From contig JAVXMY010000005.1 in assembly GCA_036646055.1 (NCBI GenBank), positions 1-64,000 of the forward strand: a stretch of DNA of 64,000 bases, read 5' to 3'. Each line of letters begins with the position of its first letter. The stretch's first letter is position 1. The translations under genes and the position numbers were made by a program. The notes beneath the pieces were generated by a model that worked only from the letters and a program-made list of their open reading frames with translations, did no database searches and was not told where the DNA came from. Source of the stretch: JAVWMQ01 sp036646055. Lineage in GTDB: Bacteria > Bacillota > Clostridia > Peptostreptococcales > Anaerovoracaceae. Shown piece by piece: positions 16,045-24,200 of this stretch.

Positions 16045-16677
16045 ATGAGTTTGTTTAAAATTAGAAATGTGTCTTATAAGGGCATTGTTTCCTATCAAAA
16101 TATTAATATTAATAAGGATAAAGTTACATTTATTAGTGGACAAAGTGGAACAGGGAAGAGTACACTTTTGAAGCTTTTAAATGGAATGATTACTGCAGAT
16201 AAAGGAGAAGTACTGTATAAAGATAAACCTATAACGGAATATGATACTATAGAACTTCGTAGAGAGGTAATTATGGTAAATCAAAATGTTTATCTTTTTG
16301 ACAGTTCTATTAGTGAAAACTTTAGAGAATTCTATAAATATAGAGAAGAAAAAATACCTACAGAGGAAGAAATGCTGTTTTATTTAAAGCTGTGCTGGGC
16401 GGATTTTGACCTAAAAGCTAAAGCTATAGATCTATCTGGGGGAGAGAGGCAAAGAGTATTTATTGCTATATGCCTATCTTTTTTACCTAAGGTTATTTTG
16501 CTTGATGAACCTACATCTGCTTTGGACCAAGTGACTTCTGAGAGGCTTATGAAAAATCTTAAGGAGTTTTGTATGGAAAAGAATATTACAGTTATTGGGG
16601 TAACTCATGACAAGGGACTTGGTCTTAAATATGGTGATGAGATTATTGAACTTGGCAGCGAGGTGGAGCATGAATAA
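16045..16677 (+). CDS. fetA: ABC transporter ATPase, FetA/YbbL type
   Basis: A compact 210-residue ATPase with Walker A GQSGTGKST near residue 32, LSGGERQRV as signature motif, and Walker B VILLDEPTSALD. Size and the FetB-type permease directly downstream place it with E. coli FetA (YbbL), which with FetB exports iron and protects against oxidative stress. AAGGTG precedes the ATG. The gene overlaps fetB by 8 nt. The iron role is carried over from E. coli and is not shown by the sequence itself. Confidence 0.85.
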   Translation: MSLFKIRNVSYKGIVSYQNININKDKVTFISGQSGTGKSTLLKLLNGMITADKGEVLYKDKPITEYDTIELRREVIMVNQNVYLFDSSISENFREFYKYREEKIPTEEEMLFYLKLCWADFDLKAKAIDLSGGERQRVFIAICLSFLPKVILLDEPTSALDQVTSERLMKNLKEFCMEKNITVIGVTHDKGLGLKYGDEIIELGSEVEHE

Positions 16678-17458
16678 TGGTATTGTAGTTTTAGAAATTT
16701 GGCAGTTTGCTATTGTGTATTTGCTCCTTATAATTGTTTTGGCTATTTTAAAAAAGTGCAAGATTAATCAGAGTAAGCTTTTGGTTTTGGCAAGTTTTAG
16801 AATGACAATTCAGTTAATATTAGCAGGACTAGTACTAACTTACATTTTTAAGAATCCACATCCAGTCTTTGTAATTGCATATATTACTGCTATGATTGTT
16901 TTAGCTACCCATACGGTGTTTAGCAGAAACAAGGGGCTAAATAAAAAGCTAAAGGTGATTGTTGGGATTTCGCTTACATGTACAGGGCTTCTAATTATGG
17001 TGTTTTTCATTTGCGGTGTTGTAGGTGTTAGTATTTGGAACCCTCAATATACTATTACTATTGGTGGAATGGTTATAGGAAATTCAATGACGGGTATTAG
17101 TTTGGCTCTTAAGACGTTTAATGAAAATATTCTAGCTGAGAAGGCTCGAATTAATACTTTGCTAAATATTGGAGCTACGCCCAAAAGCATTTTGATTCCT
17201 TTTGTTAATAGGGGGATTGAGACTGCAATGATGCCGACTTTGAACTCTATGCTTGGTATGGGAATTATTTCTCTTCCTGGAATGATGACAGGGCAGATTC
17301 TGTCTGGGACTTTGCCAACTACTGCTATTTTGTACCAGATAGCCATAATGATTTCAATTGCTACGGCTGTGTCTATTTCCACTTTTTCTACATTATACTT
17401 TGGATATAAAACTTTGTATAACAATAGAAACCAGATGATTTATAATGAAATTAATTAA
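16670..17458 (+). CDS. fetB: ABC transporter permease, FetB/YbbM (UPF0014) type
   Basis: A 262-residue membrane protein with about seven hydrophobic segments. The block NPQYTITIGGMVIGNSMTG and the later LPGMMTGQILSG are hallmarks of the UPF0014/FetB family. The start at 16670 is chosen because AGGTGG lies directly before it; upstream in-frame codons fall in the fetA reading region and lack a ribosome site. With FetA it should form an exporter for iron or a related metal. Confidence 0.9.
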   Translation: MNNGIVVLEIWQFAIVYLLLIIVLAILKKCKINQSKLLVLASFRMTIQLILAGLVLTYIFKNPHPVFVIAYITAMIVLATHTVFSRNKGLNKKLKVIVGISLTCTGLLIMVFFICGVVGVSIWNPQYTITIGGMVIGNSMTGISLALKTFNENILAEKARINTLLNIGATPKSILIPFVNRGIETAMMPTLNSMLGMGIISLPGMMTGQILSGTLPTTAILYQIAIMISIATAVSISTFSTLYFGYKTLYNNRNQMIYNEIN

Positions 17459-17475
17459 TATAAGAAAGGAATTAT

Positions 17476-20400
17476 ATGTTAGCAAAATTTAGTGTTAAAA
17501 AACCCTTTACAGTGCTTGTTGGGGTAATATTAATAATTGTATTTGGTTTTGTATCATTTACAAGAATGACCCCAGATCTTTTTCCAAAAATCGATTTTCC
17601 AATGGTTATGGTTATGACTTCATATCCTGGTGCATCATCTGAAGAAATTGAAAATTCTATATCAAAACCTTTAGAGCAGCAACTTGCCTCTTTGGAAAAC
17701 TTGGAAAGTGTTACTTCACAGTCTCAAAAAAATGCTTCAATCATTTTACTTGAGTTTGCGGATAATGCTAATCTTGATGTAGTTTCAGTTAATATTAGAG
17801 ACAAAATAGATATGGTTAAGGGGCGTTTTGACGATTCGGTTTCTTCGCCAATTATATTTAAAATGAATCCGGATATGATGCCAATTACTGTTGCGGCAAT
17901 TTCCAAGGATAATGCGGATATTATTGAAACATCAACCCTTGTAGAAGAAGAGCTAAAACTTAAGCTTGAGGGGACTGACGGGGTTGCTAGCGTTTCTACT
18001 TCAGGCCTTGTGGATAACCAAATTCATGTTCAGTTAGACCAAAATAAAATCGACAACTTAAATAAGAAAATTAAGGCACAGGTGGGTGGACAGTTTGCAG
18101 GTGTAGAAAACCAGTTAAATGGGCCATTATCTTCTATGGGAAGCGGCATAAATAATATAAATACTGGTAAGTCTCAAATTACAGATAGCCAAAAACAGCT
18201 TGCAAGTCAAAGCAAATCTATTAAAGAAGCTTTAGGTGGTCTTGAAGATTTATATAAACAAAAGGAGTCTATGGAGAGTGCTAATCAAAAGATCAAAGTG
18301 GGTATTAGAAATGCTAATCCTAATTTGACAGACGCTCAGATAGAGTCTTTATGTATGAAAAACCCTACTTATGCTGGAAACATTATGGCGATTTCTCAAT
18401 TAGAAAGAGGAATTAATGAAATGAAAGATAGATTGGCGCCAATGTCAGGTCAGCTTAAATCTATGGGGATTGATTTAAAAACTTTAACTTCATCAAGGGC
18501 GATTAAAAGCGCATTATTAAACTTTGATATGTTCATAGCGACAACTAATGCACAGCTTGGGAATAGCATGGCTGAATTAACAGGAAGTTCAGCTTTACTT
18601 CAAGCGTCACAAATGCAGCTACAGTCACAGCTTTCTTCATTGAACCAGTCTAAAACTGATGCCGTAAGTAAAAGTGATGTGTCTGGAAATTTAACAGTAG
18701 ACACTATTTCACAAATAATCAGTTCTCAAAATTTCCAAATGCCAGCAGGTATGGTTTCTGATGACGGTAAAGATGTTATTGTAACTGTAGGAGAGAAGAT
18801 TGATAATATAAGTGAAATATCTAATATGGTATTAATGGACCTTGGAATTAAGGGGATTGCTCCAATTAAAATCAAAGATGTGGCTAAAATCTCTTATTTA
18901 AATAATGGTAGCGAAACTTATTCAAAAGTAAATGGCCAAGACGCTGTAGTTCTTTCTTTCCAAAAACAATCTGACTATTCAACTACAGAAGTTGCTGACA
19001 ATATAGGGAAAAAGTTTGATCAAATTGAAAAAGAGTATGAAGGTGTATCCTTTAGCGTACTTTCAGACCAAGGGGACTATATCGATTTAGCAATTGGATC
19101 AGTACTTAATAATTTGCTAATAGGAGGATTGCTGGCAATACTAATGTTGTTCTTGTTCTTAAGAGACATTAGACCAACAATTCTTACAGCCTTTAGTATT
19201 CCTATCAGTGTAACATTTGCGCTGGCATTGATGTACTTCTCAGGTGTAACAATAAACATGATTTCTCTTGCAGGGCTTGCAGTTGGAATAGGAATGTTAG
19301 TGGATAATTCCATAGTAGTTATCGAAAATATTTACAGGCTAAGAACCTTGGGCTATAGCAAAATTCAAGCTGCAATTTCTGGTGCAAGTCAGGTGGCAGG
19401 TGCTATAACAGCTTCAACATTAACAACAGTATGTGTATTTGTACCAATTGTATTTGTAGATGGAATTACACGTAAACTATTTGCAGACATGGCACTAACG
19501 GTAACATATTCTCTAATGGCAAGTTTAATTATAGCCTTAACTCTAGTGCCTGCATTAGGTGGAACCATATTAACCAAAGTCAAAGAAAACACACTCTTAA
19601 ACCAAAACAGTGGATTTATTAAAAAGTATAGAAACCTTCTAGATAAGGCATTGACACATAAAATCGCAGTTCTTGGTTTAGTAGCAGTTCTACTAGTAGG
19701 CTCTTGCGGAGTAGTTTTAATGAGAGGATTTGAGTTTATGCCATCTATGGCGACTAAGGAAGTGTCTATTTCAGTAGATATGCCAGTTGGAAGTAAACTT
19801 GAAGATACAACTAACTTCTGTGATGATGTTTTAGAAAAAATCGCTCATCGCAGCTCTGTTAAAACGTCGGGAGTTATGTTAGATGGAGGCATGGCAAGTA
19901 TGCTAGGATTAGGCTCATCTAATGCAGCAGTTGATAAAGCGACAATATATTTCGTTCTAAAAGATGATCAAATTGAAGATGGCAAAGCCATAGGTCAAGA
20001 AGTCGTTAAACTTGGTGAAGAAAAAAGTTGCAAAGTAAAAGTAATGAGCGACATGAGTACAGCCGTATCAATGGGTGGTTCAGGATTCAGCATGGACATC
20101 TATAGTGATGATTTAGATGACTTAAGAACTACAGCACTAATGATTGAATCTAAACTAGGGCAAATGAAAGGTTTCTCTGATATTACAGATACAAAAGAAG
20201 AAACAACAGATGAATTAATCATTAAAGTAGACAAAAATAAAGCTATGAAGTATGGACTAACAACAGCTCAAGTTTATATGCAGGTAAATGAAAAACTGTC
20301 CAAAGAAAAGGCAGCAGGAGCAATTGATTATGAAGGCAATAGTAGGAACGTATTAGTATCTGCCAAAGAGAAAGAACAAATAAGCTCAAAAGATTTGATG

Positions 20401-21192
20401 AACATTAAAATCAAAAAAGGAGGCCAAGGACAGGGAACTGTTAAGCTTTCTGCAATTGCAAAAGCAGAAAAGGATAAAACATTAAACTCCATTACAAGAA
20501 TAGATCAAAAAAGAAGTAAAACCATAAATGCTTCAATTGACCATGGATACAACATTACTAAACAAGCTGATTTAGTTAAAGAAGAAATAAATAAAATGGA
20601 GCTACCTAAAAGTGTAACAGTAGATTACAAAGGTGAAGATGAAGCTATTATGGAATCAATGGTTCAACTGGTTCAAATGCTACTTCTTGGCGTTTTGATG
20701 GTTTATCTAGTAATGGTTGCTCAGTTCCAGTCTTTAAGATCTCCATTTATAGTAATGTTTACATCGCCACTTGCAATAACTGGTGCAATGCTAGGCCTTG
20801 CAATAACTGGATATTCATTAAGCGTAGTTTCAATGATAGGTATAATTATGCTTATGGGCATAATAGTTAATAACGCTATTGTGTTAATTGACTATATTAA
20901 TCAGGTTAGGTTAGAAGGAATGGATAAAAGGGCAGCTATTATCGAAGGGGGAGCAGTAAGGTTAAGACCAGTTATAATGACAACATTAACAACTGTCTTA
21001 GGGTTATTACCATTAGCCTTTGGTGTTGGTGTAGGTTCAGAAATGATGCAGCCAGTAGCAGTGGTTTGTATTGGAGGATTAGTTTATGGAACTCTTATGA
21101 CACTTTTCGTTATACCAATAATGTACGATTTATTAGGACGTAAAAAAATCGCTAATATTGACGATGAAGAGTTGACGATTATATCAGAATAA
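17476..21192 (+). CDS. RND family efflux permease with large periplasmic-side insertion
   Basis: This 1238-residue HAE1/AcrB-like transporter has twelve predicted membrane helices in two halves. N-terminal VKKPFTVLVGVILIIV and SYPGASSEEIENSISKPLE, the first-half GIGMLVDNSIVVIENIYR with proton-relay aspartate, and the second-half MGIIVNNAIVLIDYINQ are all present. A Ser/Gln/Asn-rich, coiled-coil-like block of about 200 residues (roughly 203-400) interrupts the first porter subdomain between LDQNKIDNL and LTVDTISQIIS. Usual length is about 1020-1060. No membrane fusion protein gene is adjacent, and this looks like a single-membrane organism, so the insert may replace periplasmic partners (inference). 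The tRNA-Leu(CAA) promoter overlaps its 3' end. Confidence 0.92.
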   Translation: MLAKFSVKKPFTVLVGVILIIVFGFVSFTRMTPDLFPKIDFPMVMVMTSYPGASSEEIENSISKPLEQQLASLENLESVTSQSQKNASIILLEFADNANLDVVSVNIRDKIDMVKGRFDDSVSSPIIFKMNPDMMPITVAAISKDNADIIETSTLVEEELKLKLEGTDGVASVSTSGLVDNQIHVQLDQNKIDNLNKKIKAQVGGQFAGVENQLNGPLSSMGSGINNINTGKSQITDSQKQLASQSKSIKEALGGLEDLYKQKESMESANQKIKVGIRNANPNLTDAQIESLCMKNPTYAGNIMAISQLERGINEMKDRLAPMSGQLKSMGIDLKTLTSSRAIKSALLNFDMFIATTNAQLGNSMAELTGSSALLQASQMQLQSQLSSLNQSKTDAVSKSDVSGNLTVDTISQIISSQNFQMPAGMVSDDGKDVIVTVGEKIDNISEISNMVLMDLGIKGIAPIKIKDVAKISYLNNGSETYSKVNGQDAVVLSFQKQSDYSTTEVADNIGKKFDQIEKEYEGVSFSVLSDQGDYIDLAIGSVLNNLLIGGLLAILMLFLFLRDIRPTILTAFSIPISVTFALALMYFSGVTINMISLAGLAVGIGMLVDNSIVVIENIYRLRTLGYSKIQAAISGASQVAGAITASTLTTVCVFVPIVFVDGITRKLFADMALTVTYSLMASLIIALTLVPALGGTILTKVKENTLLNQNSGFIKKYRNLLDKALTHKIAVLGLVAVLLVGSCGVVLMRGFEFMPSMATKEVSISVDMPVGSKLEDTTNFCDDVLEKIAHRSSVKTSGVMLDGGMASMLGLGSSNAAVDKATIYFVLKDDQIEDGKAIGQEVVKLGEEKSCKVKVMSDMSTAVSMGGSGFSMDIYSDDLDDLRTTALMIESKLGQMKGFSDITDTKEETTDELIIKVDKNKAMKYGLTTAQVYMQVNEKLSKEKAAGAIDYEGNSRNVLVSAKEKEQISSKDLMNIKIKKGGQGQGTVKLSAIAKAEKDKTLNSITRIDQKRSKTINASIDHGYNITKQADLVKEEINKMELPKSVTVDYKGEDEAIMESMVQLVQMLLLGVLMVYLVMVAQFQSLRSPFIVMFTSPLAITGAMLGLAITGYSLSVVSMIGIIMLMGIIVNNAIVLIDYINQVRLEGMDKRAAIIEGGAVRLRPVIMTTLTTVLGLLPLAFGVGVGSEMMQPVAVVCIGGLVYGTLMTLFVIPIMYDLLGRKKIANIDDEELTIISE

Positions 21193-21200
21193 TATATAAT
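21172..21200 (+). promoter_or_regulatory. promoter of tRNA-Leu(CAA)
   Basis: TTGACG (21172-21177) and TATAAT (21195-21200) are 17 bp apart, 14 bp before the mature tRNA. The -35 lies inside the RND gene's last codons. Confidence 0.75.
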
Positions 21201-21214
21201 ATTACTATTGTTGT

Positions 21215-21301
21215 GCCGGCGTGATGGAATTGGCAGACGTGCGGGATTCAAAATCCCGTGGTGGCAACACCGTATGGGTTCGACCCCCATCGCCGGCACC
21301 A
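21215..21301 (+). tRNA. tRNA-Leu (anticodon CAA)
   Basis: GCCGGCG pairs with CGCCGGC in the acceptor stem, CCA is encoded, and CGGGA/TCCCG forms the anticodon stem presenting CAA at 21249-21251, which reads UUG. A long variable arm identifies it as class II tRNA-Leu. yajC follows 33 nt later without an obvious terminator, so the tRNA may be processed out of a yajC-containing transcript. Confidence 0.96.
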
Positions 21302-21334
21302 GTAAATATTAATATTTGAAATTTGGAGGTAAAT

Positions 21335-21739
21335 ATGAAATATCTATTTCAATTTGGACCATTGGTTATTTTACTAATTTTAATGTACTTTATTCTAATA
21401 AGACCACAGAAAAAAAAGGAAAAAGAAATTACATCAATGAGAAATAGCCTAAATGTAGGTGATGAAATTATAACAATTGGTGGAATATGCGGTAAAATTG
21501 TAAAGACTAAAGACGAAACAATTGTAATTCAGGTTGGTGTTGACAAAGTTAAATTTGAAATGATGAGATGGTCTGTATCAAAGGTTGTTTCATCAAGCAA
21601 AAGAGCTGTTAAAGAAGACATTATGGAAGAAGAGCCAAAGAAAGCTCTACCTAAGAGAATTAAAAAGGCTGAACAGCCTAAAACAGAAGTAACTGAAGAA
21701 GTAACTGAAGAAGTGACTACTGAAGAAACAGAAAAATAA
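21335..21739 (+). CDS. yajC: preprotein translocase accessory subunit YajC
   Basis: A single N-terminal membrane helix (LVILLILMYFILIRPQKKKEK) and a small cytosolic domain with LNVGDEIITIGGICGKIV match YajC, which joins SecDF in a complex with SecYEG. The C-terminus has an extra Lys/Glu-rich tail with repeated EVTEEVT units, longer than usual. GGAGG sits correctly for ATG 21335; the in-frame TTG at 21323 overlaps it. secDF follows after a terminator and its own promoter. Confidence 0.94.
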   Translation: MKYLFQFGPLVILLILMYFILIRPQKKKEKEITSMRNSLNVGDEIITIGGICGKIVKTKDETIVIQVGVDKVKFEMMRWSVSKVVSSSKRAVKEDIMEEEPKKALPKRIKKAEQPKTEVTEEVTEEVTTEETEK

Positions 21740-21747
21740 TTCTAAAA

Positions 21748-21778
21748 ACAAGAAACTTACATAGTTTCTTGTTTTTTC
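21748..21778 (+). terminator. intrinsic terminator after yajC
   Basis: ACAAGAAAC/GTTTCTTGT (21748-21756 with 21764-21772) forms a 9-bp stem followed by TTTTTTC. Confidence 0.8.
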
Positions 21779-21800
21779 TTATGAAAATTCATTGAAAATC

Positions 21801-21829
21801 TTGAAATTTCAGCAAAAAAATTGTACAAT
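21801..21829 (+). promoter_or_regulatory. promoter of the secDF operon
   Basis: TTGAAA (21801-21806) and TACAAT (21824-21829) are 17 bp apart, 37 bp before the secDF ATG. Confidence 0.6.
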
Positions 21830-21866
21830 GTAGTGTAATGCAAAAAACAAAAAAGGTGGTAAAGAA

Positions 21867-24191
21867 ATGAATGAAAAATTAAAAAAAGTTATTGCGGTAT
21901 TATTATTTGTAATTTTGGTTATTGGCTGGGTTGCAATGGTAAACGGAATAGGTGGCATTAAGCCTTTAAAAGATAAGATTCCATTAGGCCTTGATATTAA
22001 AGGTGGAGTATATGTAGTAATGGAAGCTAAGACTGAACTTAAGGGTGAAGAACTTACTGATCTTATGAATCAGACTAAAGAAGTTATTACACGAAGAGTA
22101 GACCAAATGGGTGTAGCTAACGCAGATGTTAGAGTAGAAGGTAAGAATCGTATTAGAGTAGAACTACCTGGCGCTGACAATGCAGAACAGGCTATTGAAC
22201 AGATTGGTAAAACAGCACAACTTAAATTTACATTAGCAGATGGAACTTATGTACTTGATGGTGGCGATGTTAAAAATGCTACTATAGGGCAGAGTCAAGA
22301 AGCTTCTGGCTATGTGGTAAACTTAGAATTTAAAAAAGATGGCGCAAAAGCCTTTGAAGAAGCAACTAAAACTGCAATGACAGGGTCTGTAAAGGCAACT
22401 GTTACTGATTCAACAGGAGAAGCTGTTAGACCAAACGCTATTGTAATTAGCCTTGATAATAATATTATTTCTGCTCCAGGAGTAGATAGTGTAATCAGTG
22501 GAGGTAAGTGTGAAATTTCAGGCAACTTCACTAAAGAGTCTGCAACTGAGCTTGCAGCATTAATTAGAGGAGGAGCACTTCCAGCACCTCTAGAAGAAGT
22601 TACTTCTTCTGTACAGACAGCTAAGATAGGGATTAACGCATTTGAGAAGAGTGTAACAGCTGGTATTATAGCAGTTTTACTAATCTTTATAATTATGCTT
22701 GTAGGATATAGAATAATGGGTCTTGCAGCCAATGTTGCTTTAGCATTATATATCTTAATTATGTTAATTGTAATGGGACTAATCGGAAGTGTATTAACAC
22801 TGCCTGGAATTGCTGGTATGATTCTATCGGTAGGTATGGCAGTAGACGCCAATGTAATTATATTTACAAGAATTAAAGAAGAAATTATTGGTGGTAAGAG
22901 CATTAGAGTTGCAGTACAAACTGGATTTAAGAGAGCCATGAGTACTGTTATTGACTCACAAGTAACAACATTAATCGCAGCGGTTATACTATACCAGATT
23001 GGTACAAGTGCTGTTAAGGGATTTGCTTGGACACTTATGGTAGGTATTGTAATCAGTGTATTAACAGCAGTAGTTGTTACACAGTTATACTTATCAATCC
23101 TAGCAAATAGCAAAAGATTTGCTAAAAAATCTTACTTTGGTATTAAAGCAGATAACACAGCAAACTTTGCAATTAAGAAACAATTTAAATTTATTAAGAA
23201 TAGAAAGTTATATTACATTATTAGTATTGTTGTTATTGTAATCGGTTTAGGCTTTGGTTTAATTAAAGGTATGAACTATGGTATTGACTTCACTGGTGGT
23301 ACTATGCTGAATATAGACTTAAATCAGAAAGTTTCAACTGAAGAAATTGAAACAGTTTTAGAGAAAAGCGGAATTGTAGATGCTGAAATCGTTTACGGTG
23401 GTGCAGAGCAAGAAGAAGTTATTATTAAAACAGAAAAAGCTTTAGATAACAAAGAGAGAGCTGCAGTGGTTTCTTCTTTACAGGATGAATTTAAGTTTGA
23501 AGATTCAGATGTATTAGGAGTTGAACTATTTGGGCCAACAGTTGGTAAGGAACTTAAGAACAATGCCATTAAGGCAGTTCTATTAGCTGCTCTAGGTATG
23601 CTTATTTACATTAGAGTTAGATTTAGAGAATGGAAGTTTGGTGCGGCAGCATTACTTGGAGTATTACATGATGTACTAATAGTAATTGCATTCTATGCAG
23701 TATTTAGTGTTACTGTTAATAATCCGTTTATTGCGGGTATATTAACTGTAGTTGGATATTCAATCAATGATACAATTGTAATTTTCGATAGAATTAGAGA
23801 AAACAACAGGTTTGCTAAGAAGGATCAGGCCATAGAAATTATTGATAAGAGTATTAACCAGACTCTATCAAGATCTATTATGACTACATTTACAACATTG
23901 ATAGTTATGGTACCTCTATATATAATGACAAGTTCATCACTTAGAGAATTTATACTACCATTAATGGTTGGTGTTGCAGTTGGATGTATTTCATCAATAT
24001 TTGTTTGTAGTCCACTGTACTATGAATTTAGTAGCAGAAAAGGTGGATCTAAATATGAACAGCAAATTGCTGAAGCAGAAAAAAGAGCTAAACGTGAAAA
24101 TAAAAATGAAAGTTCAAAAGAACTAGCAAAAAAAGGTCACAAAAAGATTAGCAAAGCAGACAGAAAGAAAAATAAAGAACAGTCAAAGTAA
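21867..24191 (+). CDS. secDF: fused protein translocase subunit SecDF
   Basis: This 774-residue protein uses the proton motive force to pull secreted proteins across the membrane. The SecD part has LGLDIKGGVYVVMEA near 40, the P1 head domain, and VGMAVDANVIIFTRIKEE near 325; the SecF part has GIDFTGGTMLNIDL near 470 and YSINDTIVIFDRIREN near 630. Fusion of secD and secF into one gene also occurs in Bacillus. The C-terminal 45 residues are Lys/Glu-rich and unstructured, likely a ribosome or membrane surface tail. AAGGTGG precedes the ATG. Confidence 0.95.
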   Translation: MNEKLKKVIAVLLFVILVIGWVAMVNGIGGIKPLKDKIPLGLDIKGGVYVVMEAKTELKGEELTDLMNQTKEVITRRVDQMGVANADVRVEGKNRIRVELPGADNAEQAIEQIGKTAQLKFTLADGTYVLDGGDVKNATIGQSQEASGYVVNLEFKKDGAKAFEEATKTAMTGSVKATVTDSTGEAVRPNAIVISLDNNIISAPGVDSVISGGKCEISGNFTKESATELAALIRGGALPAPLEEVTSSVQTAKIGINAFEKSVTAGIIAVLLIFIIMLVGYRIMGLAANVALALYILIMLIVMGLIGSVLTLPGIAGMILSVGMAVDANVIIFTRIKEEIIGGKSIRVAVQTGFKRAMSTVIDSQVTTLIAAVILYQIGTSAVKGFAWTLMVGIVISVLTAVVVTQLYLSILANSKRFAKKSYFGIKADNTANFAIKKQFKFIKNRKLYYIISIVVIVIGLGFGLIKGMNYGIDFTGGTMLNIDLNQKVSTEEIETVLEKSGIVDAEIVYGGAEQEEVIIKTEKALDNKERAAVVSSLQDEFKFEDSDVLGVELFGPTVGKELKNNAIKAVLLAALGMLIYIRVRFREWKFGAAALLGVLHDVLIVIAFYAVFSVTVNNPFIAGILTVVGYSINDTIVIFDRIRENNRFAKKDQAIEIIDKSINQTLSRSIMTTFTTLIVMVPLYIMTSSSLREFILPLMVGVAVGCISSIFVCSPLYYEFSSRKGGSKYEQQIAEAEKRAKRENKNESSKELAKKGHKKISKADRKKNKEQSK

Positions 24192-24200
24192 AGGATTATT

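Noticed and set aside
22310..23113. Open frame of 267 codons antisense to secDF
   Set aside because: It lies wholly opposite a well conserved gene, has no ribosome site, and its repetitive Thr/Ile/Ala make-up reflects the complement of membrane-protein codons.
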